Part shown: positions 1 to 12,718 of the stretch, piece by piece
Position numbering within the stretch: position 1 is the first letter of the stretch
Layout: each line of letters starts with the position of its first letter
Assembly: GCA_001661515.1 (NCBI GenBank)
Contig: LUVW01000030.1
Location: forward strand, 217,710-281,709
Direction of reading: 5' to 3'
From: Capniomyces stellatus
Taxonomy: Eukaryota > Kickxellomycota > Harpellomycetes > Harpellales > Legeriomycetaceae
DNA: 64,000 bases
Position numbers and translations under genes: made by a program
The notes under the pieces: generated by a model
The model's input: only the letters and a program-made list of their open reading frames with translations
Told to the model about the DNA's origin: nothing
Databases searched by the model: none

Positions 1-2642
1 TTGGTCAGCCAAGTCTTCAACCAGACTTTCGATCTCGGCCTTGGAGGACTCAACGCCCTTCTTGGTTCCCTTGATCTTGATTGAGGCAAACTTCTGGTCA
101 GCACCCTCAGATTTTTCGGAAACAGAAATCTGAACATCGTGGATTGAACTGAGTCTGTTGAGCCCTGACCCGCCCTTTCCAATCACTCTTGAAAGCAGCT
201 CTGTTGGGCACTTGATGGTTTCCTCAAAGGCATACATGATTTCGCGATGTTTGATGTCTGAGACCTTCTTGTTGATTGCGGCCGATACTAGCGCAACAAT
301 TTTCTTGGGGCCCTTGAGCGAGATTTGGTCAGCTTCCAGGGTCTTTTTACCCAGCTTGGGCGATTGTTTCTCCTTGTTCTCCTTATTGTCCTTTTTGTCG
401 TCCTGTGAGTGGCCAAAGTCTACGTACACTCTGGTCTCGTCGTCGTTGGCGCCTGTCTGCTCAAGAATCTCTCGCAATGCTGCTCCTCTTGCGCCAATCA
501 GTGCACTGTGGAACTTGGCTGGAACATTCAGAACCTCAACGGTGTACTCGGAGGCCTCCTGCACGTGTTTAACCAGCTCAGCCTTGACGAGGCTCAGTAG
601 TGATTTGATGGCCTTGTTCTTCTCCTTGACTTCAGTTATTCTCTCAATGTCTGGGTTGTGTCCCTCGTACACAAGAATCACTTCACTTGACCTTGCTGGC
701 TTCAGGTTACCCAGATTTTCTGGCTCAACAGGTGTCAGAATCATCACGCTTGACTTGTTTCTGATTCTTGTTGCGTTTGCCCCGTTTCGCCCTACCAGGT
801 GCCCGTGCAGATGTGGTTCTACCTCCATTACGTCAAAGTATGTTTGCGACATTCTCCCCACAATCCCCACCAGCTCTGCCCGTGCCGCTGCCACTGATCC
901 CGCTGACTTACCCACCAGCTCAACCACCAGATCTTCCTGGCATGTTGGCTTCATTGACCCTTTTGCCTTGCTCATGTACACGTTGATGCTGTGGTCCTGC
1001 TCAAGTCTTCTTATGATCCTCTGCACCTGGATGTATCGCAGTATACGCCATCCCAACTCCATGTTTGGTGTGTTGCTATTCAAAGTCGACAAGTCAACCG
1101 TGTCAATGCTAACCGAGTTGGCCTTCTCAATCACCTTGCTCATTCCCTCCGTCAATCTGTCCTGCTGCCCCCTCACTGTAATCGTTGTTGACTCGTCTTT
1201 GCCCCCCGGAACCTCAACACTGCACCCTGTTGCCTCCAGAATCTCATGGATCCCTGACCCCTTTGTCCCAATAATAAACCGGTGTTGTCTTTTTGGCAGG
1301 TTTACTTGCATCGTTCTCAGCGTTCTTGACAGTTGCCCTGAAATCTCCTCAATTCTGCTAATCACCTGACCCACCGCATCTCTTTCTCCCGACACCGTTA
1401 TTGTACTGTTCTCTATCTTGCTACCTGCCTCCTCTGCCCCAACCTCCTCTCCAAACACCATTGGCACTCTGATTCTCATTCCACCAAACTCCTTCACCCA
1501 CTCATTGATCTGCTTGTTATTTGGCCCCGCAATAAATGCAAAGTGTTCTCTAGGAATATTCGATAATCTTGCCCCACGCTTCGATGTCTATTTCCATTAT
1601 TATTAGTTTTTTTTTTTTTTTTTTTTTTTTTTNNTTTTTTTTTTTTTTTTTTTTTTTGTTAGTATTTGTATATCTATACATTTTTATATCTATATATATT
1701 TATCAATCTTCTTACCCTCTTTTGCACAATATCTTCAATCGCTGCTCTAGCCAATCCAACTCCTTGCACATCTCCAACAATACTAACATCAACCACCTCA
1801 ACTAGATCATCGTCATTGAACTCTCCACTAGCCCTATCCCCTTGTCTACCCCCCTCCTGCTCGTTTTCTGAACGTGGTGGCAACGTTATTCTTGTTCCCG
1901 TTTGTGTCTGGATTGTTGCCAATGTCTGTCCCTTAACTCCAACAATAAATCTACGAACCACGTTTGGAATCTGGATTACCAGTGTGATTTGTGGCGATAA
2001 TTGCGCACAAATGTCTCTTTTTGCCCTAGCCACATCATCTGCTTCTCCATTAACCAAAAACGTCATTGTGTTGAGCTGCGCCGCTCTTGACACTTCAATC
2101 GTCGTGTTGGTGTTTGCCATTATTTGTTTAACCACATCTGCAACCGACACCTTTTGCATACTCCCATCTCTTCCCCCCTCCTTACCCTTAACAAACTTTG
2201 ACCTTGGGTTTATCTGTCCAAGCGGCATGTCAATCACTTCTGTTGCCTTTGCTGCCCTTTTATTTGCTCCCAACACTGCTGACCCTGAAAGCCCTGTTGC
2301 TGCTGATGGCTTGCCCCACTGTGTTGCAAACATTGACTTTGGTGCTGCTGAAGCTCCAAGCTCTGGAAACGCCTCTTTTGACGAAAAGTCCATCTTCTTT
2401 TTTCCCATTGTCTTGCTGACCTTTTCAACTGGCTCTTCCTCCTTTTCCCCCTCCTCTGCCTCAAGTGCCATGGCCGCAAACTTTGCCGAGCTTGTTAGCT
2501 CCTCTGTTGTTTCAGTTCCATTTGTTCCATTATCAAGTCCACTTTCTGTCTTTCCATCCACGCCCTCCACTACTGATGCTTGTTTTAGTTGTTTCAATGT
2601 TCCTTCCATTTCCAAGTTTTGTACGGTTTCAACTGCGTGCAT
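1..2642 (-). CDS. Vigilin/SCP160-like multi-KH RNA-binding protein, 3' end outside the window
   Basis: Two exons on the minus strand, 2642..1716 and 1587..1, give 838 residues and run off the left edge in frame. The intron (1588-1715) starts GTAAG and ends AG, in phase 0, and contains a 51-nt T tract with two Ns. The translation carries a row of KH-type GxxG loops: GVKG in exon 1, then GTKG, GRNG, GARG and GKGG, plus one degenerate loop (GPNN). Each is followed by alternating hydrophobic and charged segments typical of KH repeats. The N-terminal ~130 residues are low-complexity and acidic. Vigilin/Scp160 proteins bind RNA and associate with polysomes and the endoplasmic reticulum. The ATG at 2642 opens the frame and no better upstream start is visible. 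The exon 2 start could shift by a few codons, because an alternative AG lies nearby. Confidence 0.88.
1607..1657. repeat. Poly-T homopolymer with N gap inside an intron
   Basis: About 51 consecutive T on the plus strand, interrupted by NN at 1633-1634. It lies within the vigilin-like intron, where it reads as poly-A on the coding strand. The true length is unknown because of the Ns. Confidence 0.9.
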
Positions 2643-5524
2643 AATTGTACTTTTCTTTTCCTTTCCTTTCCTTTCCTTTGTTTTTTTTATTTGCTTTAGC
2701 TGTACTTTACTTGTACTGTATTACCTTTGACTCTTTTATTTGACTTTAGTAAACAATATCAATTTATCATCAATTTTTGTTTATTTCAGTATGTTTCCTG
2801 TATTCCGTTTTCCAAGTCAACCGTACTATTTGCTTACTTTGCCTTTTTTTTCTTTTATTGGTTTATTGTTTTGCTTTTTTTGCTTTTGCTTTGTATGTCT
2901 TTACCAGTTGCTTGTTTTTATCTTCCAGATGATATAAACTTTTATCTTGTCCTCTTTTTTACTCTCAACAGATCTACTTTGACTTGCTAGTTCGTCCTGT
3001 CCAATCTACTTGGGATATAAAAGTGATTTATTGCCTAACTGCTTAGTTATTAAACAAGTAAAAAAAAAGTTTAGTCTAGATAAATAGGATAGAATATTGG
3101 CTTGGCTTTGCTTTGCTTTATATTTCTACCTTTTCCTTTTTTCACTTTTCACTTTTCCCTTTTCCTTTTCTTTCCTTTTGCTTTTATTTCATATTTTTAT
3201 CTATTTATTCATCTCTTTTCCTCGTCCTGTTTTCAATTCTCATTTTACCAAATCTGTTTATTTTTAAATTATTTCAACTTTTTTTTCTTTTTTTCTTTCT
3301 TTTAATTCTTTTGGTTCCTTTCCAGTTCTCACAACTTTCTCAACTCCCGTCTAAGCTCAACCACCCAAACACATATCACTGATAATAAGAAACTAGGATT
3401 TACCCTATTGCTAACTAATTTGCTAATTACTAGTGCTGCTGAAATTCCAAATCGACCAAAGTGAAAGTAAATTGCAAGTAAATTTTGGGATTTATAATTA
3501 ATCTGCCATGTTTTGCGTTTAAAGATCGTTATGGAATCTTCAAAACGATTCAAGTGATTATTGGCCTAGATAAAACATTCCTCTTGTTGATTTGGAGAGC
3601 TACCTCACGATTTTTTATTTTGTTTTATCTTTGCACCATTTAAATCCGCTAGCAATAAAAATCAATTGTCAAGGCAATAATTTCCTACACCTTTTACTCT
3701 TGCCTTTGATCCTACGCCTATTAAAACCATTCGCAATTTACCAACCGAACATAGCTTTATTTAGCTTTCATCTAACACTCGTCTCGTTTTCATTTGCTGC
3801 CTTAAATCCCTTCATTTATTAAATTCGCCTAAATCCTCCTCCCCTCCACTTCCAAATCCTTTTTAGTTGGACCAAACCATTGACTTCTCCCTTTTTTCTG
3901 TTCATTCTTGACCCTCTAATCAAAAAATCGATACAACCAACAAACTCTTTGTCGGTAACTTTTATCTCAAATACTCCTGTTTTGCTTTTTGGTAAATCAA
4001 GCTTCACAATTCACTTTCTATTCTATAATTAAACAGTAGCCATTATATAACAAATCTTTTAGACATTTTAATCCCATTAATAGACTATTTACACCCTATT
4101 TTCCAGCTAAAAATATCATCTGCTACCTGCATATCACTTTACGCCTTCGCTTGTTTTTTTTTCTTCTTGCCTCGAGTTGGATAACAACTATGATTCTTCC
4201 AACCCTTAACTTTTCTTCCTGTTCAATAAATACGCTGCACTGCACCTCCCTCTATTTGATCTAGCTGCATCATCCTGCCTTTTTTTTTTACTTCTTTAAC
4301 ATTATCTTTCTTCAACAACTATGCAGAAAAATAAATCAGTACAACATTTTCTTTTTTCCTCACCACAGTTTTCTTTTTTCCTTTTTTTTCAAAGTAAAGA
4401 AGTTTTGCATGCCGTATAAACCCAGCAAACGCGACTGGTTTAATCAAAATCACCAGCATGGGATTAAACAAAATTTATCTTTGGCAGGCCTAACATTTCC
4501 AATTTTAACTACCAAATTTATGCTACTTCCTTTTGGTTCGTTTTACGATTAAGTTGACATCAAGCTGTTTTTTAACTTAATTAAGCTTGGTTATGCATTG
4601 AAAGGATAAATACCGATTATATACGCGATTTACTCGAGTAAATCACAATCAACTTGCAATAAAATTAAGCAAAATAAAAAACCGCAATCAATTTCAATTT
4701 CGATAAAAATAAAAATGAAAATAAAACCTCGTAATAAAATACACAACACACGTTTATCGAATTGACGTGGCGATTATTAGACAATAATAACTTGATTTCA
4801 ACAAACTACATAACAGCCGTTTTATAAAAGCGCAATAGCGGATTAATGTTAATACTGTGCCCCATTGCCTTATTCTATTTATCATCATTACAGTTTTTTT
4901 TAATACTGGCTTTTACTGCACCATTTTGTCGATCCACCAAAATATGTGCAAATAGTAACGGTAGTTATACAAATAGACACAGATCCAACAAAGCTCGACA
5001 AATCTCGTAACTGCAAAGAACTGAACCAAACAAACCAAATGATCAATCAAAAGCGTATCGTGTTTCGAATATCACTCCAGGGTTACTGTGTTTGTACACA
5101 AATTATGTTACATTACAGCACGAGTGTATGTACAAGAGGATATGTACCAAACTTTAGATTTTACATTTATATTAAAAGGAAACTAGTCGAAATTAAAGAT
5201 ATAGATAAAAATAACCGTATAATTAGAAAATACACTACACTATTTACAAAGCGAGAAAAAAACAGTAAAGTAAAAGTAAAGGTAAAAGCAATATAAATCA
5301 TACATGTCTATATATATGATGTTAAAATAAAAAAAATTGTGGCTGATCTCAAAGCCAAAACTTTAACAGAACTTGGTTACGAAAGAGAGGTAAATCCTTC
5401 ACTTTAGCCAATGACCTTGCGACCTAATGGATGCGCAGTTTATGAAGAAGTGATATGTATAGATAGTCAATAAATGAGGAGGGGTTTGTGTGCTTGTTTG
5501 CAGAGGAAAATGATAAGCAGAGTA
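2643..5524. other. Intergenic region, T-rich near the vigilin-like gene
   Basis: No convincing gene. The first ~700 bases, upstream of the vigilin-like start, are strongly T-rich on the plus strand (C/T-rich runs at 2640-3310). Open frames here are short, low-complexity or lack an ATG. The frame around 4946-5296 has no ATG start and no recognisable motif. Confidence 0.5.
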
Positions 5525-5549
5525 GGGGGGGGGGGGGGGGGGGGGGNNN

Positions 5550-5580
<31 letters not shown>
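5525..5580. repeat. Poly-G tract with NNN
   Basis: About 56 positions of uninterrupted G on the plus strand, with NNN at 5547-5549. It begins about 100 bp beyond the stop codon of the seven-transmembrane gene. On that gene's strand it is poly-C. Such a tract could form a G-quadruplex and would block many polymerases, which fits the gap. Confidence 0.9.
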
Positions 5581-5582
<2 letters not shown>

Positions 5583-5677
5583 GGTACTTTTAGAAATTGC
5601 CGAAGCGGTGGAGATAAAAAATGGTGAAAGTGTTGAAGGCTCATTCAGAGTTGGATAAGTGGGAGGTATAAGCGGTG

Positions 5678-7381
5678 TCATAGAGTGTTGTTGCTAGAGT
5701 AAAAGTAGTTATTGTTGGAGCTAGACTGGGATGATCCCTCTTTGGATTCTTTGTCGGAGAAATCAATACAATCTCCCGACTTGATGGAGGCGTGGTCAAA
5801 GGGTAAAATCCGTGTTTTGGATCTTTGAGTCTTGTTAAAAAACAGTGGGCTGGGTTCAGCGTACAAATTACTGCCAGAGTTACTATTGTGCTGGTTGTAA
5901 AAGCTGGTAGGCAATTGATCGGCGCCAAAAGTGAATGATTCGGCTTTTTTCAAGACCCCAGTTTCAGGGTAGTCAGCACAATTGAACTTTATTGATTCTT
6001 TTAAAGCAGATTCAAAATGGACTTCATCGTACCTCGTAAACTCGGATATAGCTGGCGAATCGATGTTGTGTATTGGCACGTTGCTGTTTATACGAAATAG
6101 CTGGGGCAACTTGATAGCTTTGCCAAAGTTGATTAGCGCTGCTTTAACTGGAACCTCGAACAAAAGGATTAAAAGTAGGTGAATTCCAGGTAAACAATAC
6201 GCGATTTGCATACAAAAAAATATCGAGTTCATCGTCAAAGAGCCCGTTGAAGCTCCACCAGCCGCTGTTTCCGACAAAAAAGTCATAAGGTATGTGTTGG
6301 CGGAGTATTCGTATAGATTACCGCTCGTATTTACCGAGCCAATGTTTTTGACTATGTTAATAGCATGCTCAGACACAAGAACCAACCACAACAGCTCTAG
6401 TATTTGCGAAAACAGGATCATTAGAGGATGCTGGGCTGACTTTCTCAGCAAATGCGCAAAAAAGCTCCAAAAAATATTTTTCTCGTTTGGCAAATCTAGG
6501 ATGAATGATTGGTCTTTTTTGAGGTTTGCTATCTTTGCTCGGTCTATAAGCAGTCTTGACAGGATCATGACCACCACCACAATTCCGTATATAATCAGAA
6601 GCCAAACCCAGAAAGAATATGTAAAAAAGTTCCAAGCAATTGCTGAGCGAATATCGTGAACCTTATGATTAACACTTGCGCTGTCGCTGTTTCCTTTGTG
6701 TAGGCCACCCAACAAGAAGCCACTGAACAAAAACAAAAGCGGGGTTCCCTCGTAGACCCAGGACCCAAATCTCTGGAGGAATAGCACTGCAGTAGCTATA
6801 AAAGACACGGCAATGGACATCAGTGTTGCTCTTTGGACACACACACAGGGCTTTGTTCTTCTGTTGATTATGATCAGCTGTAGTTGTAGACTTGCCACCA
6901 TCCTGATGGCAATTGAAATCAAAGTCGAGAGTCGCAGTACCCAGTACAGAATCCGGCATGATAAAAGCCTACCGCTTATTGCGGGGATACACATTTTAGG
7001 GTCGGTTGTAAAATAAATCCGGAGACTGGTGCTAATCGCGTCGAATATTGCCGTGATGAAGATTAGCGACAGTGACGAAGTTGGCGTTTGGTTATCGTCT
7101 CCGCAGTTGATAAATAGCAGATACAAAAGCCACCTAAAAACCCCTAAAGAGCTTGATGGCTTTGTGGAATCTATGTACTTGCCGTAGCTCTCCCTCCGTC
7201 TGTTGGTAAACACAAGTCTGGGCAAAGTAACCATGCTGAAGATGTATCTTCTAAAGCATATCAAAGTCCCTATCACCAACAGGCTACAAGTAAGCGAAAA
7301 TGCGTTTGCCCCAAGAACCCATTTTTTTTGGTAATTTGTCAGAATTTCTAGATGGAATAGCGGGCTTTCGCTTGAAGCCAT
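5678..7381 (-). CDS. Orphan seven-transmembrane, GPCR-like membrane protein
   Basis: Single uninterrupted 567-residue frame with its ATG at 7381. Hydrophobic segments fall at about residues 21-43, 102-120, 141-170, 185-204, 248-278, 319-342 and 384-410, with a weaker one near 212-226. This is a seven- or eight-helix layout. The first ~20 residues are short and polar. The last ~145 residues are a hydrophilic, Ser/Asn-rich tail without membrane segments, as expected of a receptor with a cytosolic tail. Basic loops follow helices 1 and 5. I do not recognise a specific family, and a receptor role is inferred from topology only. It could instead be a transporter-like or regulatory membrane protein. 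Confidence 0.7.
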   Translation of the reverse strand: MASSESPLFHLEILTNYQKKWVLGANAFSLTCSLLVIGTLICFRRYIFSMVTLPRLVFTNRRRESYGKYIDSTKPSSSLGVFRWLLYLLFINCGDDNQTPTSSLSLIFITAIFDAISTSLRIYFTTDPKMCIPAISGRLLSCRILYWVLRLSTLISIAIRMVASLQLQLIIINRRTKPCVCVQRATLMSIAVSFIATAVLFLQRFGSWVYEGTPLLFLFSGFLLGGLHKGNSDSASVNHKVHDIRSAIAWNFFTYSFWVWLLIIYGIVVVVMILSRLLIDRAKIANLKKDQSFILDLPNEKNIFWSFFAHLLRKSAQHPLMILFSQILELLWLVLVSEHAINIVKNIGSVNTSGNLYEYSANTYLMTFLSETAAGGASTGSLTMNSIFFCMQIAYCLPGIHLLLILLFEVPVKAALINFGKAIKLPQLFRINSNVPIHNIDSPAISEFTRYDEVHFESALKESIKFNCADYPETGVLKKAESFTFGADQLPTSFYNQHNSNSGSNLYAEPSPLFFNKTQRSKTRILPFDHASIKSGDCIDFSDKESKEGSSQSSSNNNYFYSSNNTL

Positions 7382-10300
7382 GGCCCCTTTGCTTGTATAT
7401 GGTTATTGCTGTTGTGTTTAATATACACAGTCCTACTATCGCAGGCACACTAAAAACAAATAAACACTCCTTTTTTTTTATCCAATGTGGTTATCTACTT
7501 GAACCTCGGCGTTACCCCGTCGTCGGTATAGCTGTGTTCTGTATACCCTGTACTCTATATCGCTTGTCTGTGTTATTGGTATTAAATTGTGGGTATACTG
7601 CTTGTTTTTGCGTTTGCAAATTAGGATCTTGCTTCAATGGTTTCTTTTGAAAAAAAAAGTATTTTCTTTTATTCTGAACTTGGAATTCTTCCTCTATTAT
7701 TGTCGTGCAACTGTATTTTAAAGCCAATGTCCTATCTTTCATGAATAATGTGGTTCTCCGAAGCTTTAAAACAGTATGTAACTTGCTGCGCTGCTGCAAC
7801 AGAAATATGTTGAATCGTGTCGCAGAAAGCACTCACTTAGTTCTAGTTTCAAAAAGTAGCCGCAAAAAGTAAATGGTGTGAAAGTTAGTGTTGTTTCTGC
7901 TGCTGCTATTTTAGGATTTATATATTTGCTTTAGTGGTGATTTAAGGCAGCCTTGTTTTGTACGAGGAAGAACAAAATGTACATGCACTGTCAAGTGTTA
8001 AAGGATAAACAAGCAACAAATTAAAAATATGGTAAATAAAACGAGTAGAGGTGAGCTGGAAAACGGAAATAGTCAAAGAGTATAACAAGATCTAAATTAG
8101 TGCATAGCAAGCTGAAGAGCATAAAAACTCTATCTTTCAGCAATATAACCTCTTTTTTAATATATATTTTTTCAGCCCTACCTTCTTTTATCTTTTTATC
8201 TTTTTCTCTTCGTCTGTTTTGACAGAAGAAGTAAAAAATTACAAGGTAACTCTTGCTTTTCCCGAACCTGCTTGCAAGCAAAATAACCCATCATTTAAAA
8301 CATGGTGTACTTTTTTTTATAACTGATTTGGGAGCTTAATTATTCTAAAATTTACATCTTTATTTAGTAAGATTAAAAAATTTTGATTAGCTTGAATTAC
8401 AATTTAAAATTAGACGGAAAATTAAAGGGCGAAATTGAATGCGCACCTTTTCGTCGAATGGAGGAGAGCTTGTTTTCAACAGTTATTTTGATTTGGCTTT
8501 TAGGGCAACAGACCTTTATGGTAATAATCTAGTCTTAGCAATAGGTACTACTTTTTTAGAAGTGCCATTACATTAAACTAGGAGCTATACCAATCGGGTT
8601 GCATATTTTTTTCAATTTACGTAACAGCAAACCAATTGTTTTGGTATACTTGCATATAGGCTTTTAAATATCTAATGTTTTAAGCTTAATTCATTTTTGC
8701 TGATTTTATAAAAAAAATAGAAAAATAAAAGTCAACCTGATTATTTTCTAACCCAATCCTTTACCCCAAATTCGAGATATCTGCGATAATTCTCGTTTTA
8801 TTTTATCAGCCCTTTCCCCTTCACCATGTTGCTGTGCTGTTTGGTTAGTTTAGCTAAATTTAATCTAAAAACGAGTGATAATACCATTGGTTGCTGATTA
8901 ATGGGTCACAAATTGATTAAGATGTTTTTTTTTTTGCAATTTCATGATGTTGAGTGGAATAACGCTATTGTTTACACCAGAATTGAATGGTTTTCAGCAA
9001 ACAGTTATTATCAGGATTTAAACAAATCAGAGTATTTTTTGTTTATTAATCATTCAAAAGTCGAAAGCTTGTGAAAAATGTTGAATGTTTTACTGTTTGC
9101 CATCGAATATCAATTAACATTTCTTGATACCATGATACTTTTACATTCTAACATTTGATTAGGATGGGTATTTGGTGGTGTTTGATGCACTGATAGTTAA
9201 TACTTATTGCCTTATTTCGAATAGTATAAAGTAGGCCAAAGTCGTTTCTTTGTTTGACTAGTAGTTTCGGATGGGCAGTTTTTTTTTGCTTTTAATTGAA
9301 GCCCAGTCATATTTAGAGTAAATATATACATGGTAAGACTTTAGTAAAACCCAAAACGGTTACACACACTAACCTCGCATACACATGGGACTTGGTCAAC
9401 TTATCTGGCTATAATTTTCTCCTTCCCTTCCTTCTACCAATTTACTATTAGGAAAAGTGTAGCAAAGCTGGCCAAACAAACCTAACACTGCCCTGCCATG
9501 TTACTATAAAAGCTCCTCAAGTAAAAAAACAGAGGGTTTTGGACCAGTAAAACCGGAAAATGGGCAAGTTACTTTTAATAATAAAAAAAAGTCTTGCTGC
9601 TTTTTAAATTAAACTCAACACAGCTATATTAATAGATGACATATTCGGTGTTTACAATGGGTTAAGATTGGACCTTTCGACGAGTAATTGGATGTTTTAT
9701 TTTTGATTATTAATACACTAATTGATATTAGGAATAAAATTAATGGATCCCCTCAACGGAAATATACGTTTAAAAGCGGTCAATATCCACAACTCGGAAC
9801 ATCAAATAGTAACAAGTTTAGTCGTTTCAAGTGTGTTCTCAGTCAAGTTGGCAGAAATAATTAAAAGCAAAAAGTTTTTTCATTTTATATATTTTTCAGT
9901 ATATTGATAGATGGATACCATAACCACACTATATTTACACAATTTTCGCAGCACTTACATATCATTATGCGAATTGCCCTTTGCCAAATGCCCAACTTGC
10001 AATGTAACCTGGTTGTTTTTCGCCTCCTACACCAATGTTTTACCACCACTTTCATTATGCTTATTGAAGGCATGGGGTCAAAAATGACAATATACTTGCT
10101 TCAAACTTTGACATTGTTATAAAAAAAAGGAGCAATGAGTGTTAAAATAAAAACATGCAATTATAAAACAGCCAGCATTAACTTTAAAGCTTAAATTCTA
10201 GGTTTTGCAATGGCCTTGGTTTATCTAACCAAAGCGGACTAAGTAAACACAATAAATAGCTGAGTTATCTTGAAAAACAAAGTCACCAAATCTGCATTAC

Positions 10301-11110
10301 ATAACAGTGTAAAGAATTACTAATCTACTAAATCCGTTTCTTTAATGGAAATAAAAATGATAGGGAATTTGCTTTTTAAATATTCCATCAGAGTAACCAT
10401 TTCCATAACAAGACTTGACGACAATTTATTTTAAACGAGAATAAAATAAAAAAATCCGCACTCGGAATTACATTATGCAAGCGTAAACATACCTCCCAAC
10501 CAAGTCCAACTTTATTACTAAGCTAGCGTTGGTTCGGGGGGTTCAGGTGCACGAATACCAGAAATGGAAAATATAGCGATTTTTTTTATAGCGATAGTAT
10601 AGCAAGTGTTTAAATATAAAACTGTGGTATTTGGCTTCAGTAAATAAACACACAGAAGTTGAAAGTAACTTTGTATATAAGGTCGATTATAGTTTGCTAA
10701 AACAAATTAGGGGCCTTCGGCGATAGTGGTGTGTCTACTGTACAGTAGTTTGAAACAGCCTGGTTGAAGTATACAAAGTAAATTCAAGGCGTGCACTTTC
10801 CACCAGTGTGTTGCAAAGTTAAAGATATAGGAAATAAAATGATATAGAAGTGTATGCACTTGTGCCTGACGTCTGGGATACAGATAAACGACCCTTTGTT
10901 TACCGCAATAAAGACAATCAGGGGGGGGGGATTTTTTTTTATTCTCCCAGAGAAAAAAGTCTTTTATTTCAATAAAAAAAAATCATTTGAGGTCGAGAAA
11001 TAATCAAAAATGTAAAGATTAAGAAAGAAAAAAAAAAGTTTAAAGCTTGGAGGACTAAAATGCGACTACACTACAGGGATAGAATGGCTTGTTGAGTAGC
11101 AGCACAGAGG
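7382..11110. other. Long gene-poor interval (3.7 kb)
   Basis: Between the seven-transmembrane gene (reading leftward) and the 3' end of the GMPPA-like gene I see no supported gene. Frames such as 7512-7832 (-), 8021-8281 (-) and 9722-9907 (+) are short, start on non-ATG codons or have random composition. The stretch is AT-rich with many short A and T runs and a G10 run at 10921-10930. A non-coding RNA cannot be excluded around 10500-10900, which is less AT-rich than its surroundings. Confidence 0.4.
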
Positions 11111-12718
11111 TTACATGATGATTTCGTTATGCTGGTCTGAAGTGATGTGTTTATGGGGAAGTACAATGGAGCTTCGGACAAAGACTTCATCTGAAACAGT
11201 AATGTCTTGGCCAAGAATACAAATGTTGTTAATTTTGATACCATAGGACGTGACATGTTCAGTTTCGTTTTCCTCAGCAACAGGATTGCCCTCCACTCTC
11301 GACCAACGGCCAATCTTGCCATCCCAACCAACAATAGCGTGTAGAACGACAGCATTATCCTTAACAACAACATTGTCAAGCAATATCGAGTCTTTTACTC
11401 TTGCACCAGCACCTACGTGGACACGTGAATGGATCGAAACATTTGGCCCGATTTTGGCTGAAGGATCGATGACGGCGGATGGGTGGATGTAAACAGCACC
11501 CACAATAGTTGGACCATTCTCCTTTTGTTCGGCACACAGTCCTGTGTTGCTCACTTTGGCCTGTTTGAGGTACTCTGCGTTGGCTGGAACAGCCGATGCT
11601 GCAGACTTGATTTGTCTCCAGAACCCTTTTGTAACAAAAATGCCCAGTCTCTTGCTTGACGCCATTCTTGGAAGCACGTCTTGTTCCAGGCGAAGAGTGT
11701 CGTGGTCCTTTCCAACATCATCGTGGAACGCCTTTTTGGGCAGGGCAATTAGCTCGTTGTTCCTGGTCTTGATGATATCTGCCATAAAATCAAACACTTG
11801 ACCAGTGAATATGTAAACCCCTGTTGATGCCAAATCAGAAATGTACGATTCTGGCTTCTCAACATAATGAAGAGCCATCTTTGAATCCTCATCTGATACT
11901 ATACAGCCGTATCTAGATGCTGTTGTACGAGGAACCTATAAATGCATATAATCAACCCACCTTGTTTAGCACACCTCGTCATAAGCGACCAACACAATAG
12001 ATAGAGATAGCTGGTATAAATCATCAAAGTCATTATTTTATTATATTCTAGTCCCTTCCAAGTCAAACTAAAAACCAATCAATCAGTGATTTTGTATTAG
12101 TTTCGCCCCATTCCTCTTTACCTTGGTAACCATAATAGTCCCCATGCATCCCGTACTTTCGTGTTTTTCCACCAACTCTGTCAATGGGAAGGATGAACAA
12201 ATATCTGTGTACAGAAGGAAAATGTTCTTTGGATTTCCTAGCATAATCTGGTCTCTAAAGTGGAATAGACCACCAGCTGTACCCAAAACCGTATACTCTC
12301 TCAGATATCTATTCCAAACCATTATTTTTAATAGTCACATTTGTTTTTTTAACTGTCACTGTATTCAACTGCTGCTGTATTCAACCGTTGCTGTTATTGT
12401 ATTTGTTTCACGATTCTTTTGTTTTGCAAATAATTATCAACATCATACACATTTAATATATAAACATAAATCTTACTTGAAGCTTATGTGTGGGAATTCT
12501 TCAGAGCATTGTTCCAAAAATCTACTGAATACATGAGACTCGAAAAGACCAAGCAGAATAATTTCATTGATGTTGGAAACTCTGGAAAGTGCATCCACCT
12601 GGTGCCAGATTATAGGCTTCCCTCCAACTGGAAATAATGGCTGAGGGAGATTCATACTTAAAGGTCTGAAGCGTGTGGCTCTAGATGGCCCACCAACTAA
12701 AATAACAGCCTTGTTCAT
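11111..12718 (-). CDS. GMPPA: GDP-mannose pyrophosphorylase A-like protein (mannose-1-phosphate guanylyltransferase family)
   Basis: Three exons on the minus strand: 12718..12477, 12308..12122 and 11935..11111, giving 417 residues. GMPPA proteins are about 420. Introns are GTAAG..AG (phase 2) and GTAAA..AG (phase 0). The N-terminus has the nucleotidyltransferase core: a KAVILVGG loop, then TRFRPLS and a LPQPLFPV segment. The middle contains LGTAGGL and HYVEKP. The C-terminal third is a left-handed beta-helix of hexapeptide repeats (PSAVIDPSAKIGPNVSI-like), with the family's IVGWDGKIGRWSRVEG and SIVLPHK segments. The alpha-type family pairs with or regulates the catalytic beta subunit that makes GDP-mannose for glycosylation and cell-wall mannan. 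I chose the ATG at 12718 over an upstream in-frame codon because the family begins immediately before KAVIL. Confidence 0.93.

Noticed and set aside
158..1369. Long open frame on the plus strand inside the vigilin-like gene
   Set aside because: Shadow of the minus-strand KH-repeat coding sequence; composition and family matches favour the minus strand.
1666..2730. Plus-strand frame over vigilin exon 1
   Set aside because: Antisense shadow; extends into low-complexity T-rich sequence and matches nothing.
4946..5296. Possible 116-residue protein
   Set aside because: Does not start with ATG and has no recognisable motif or splice support.
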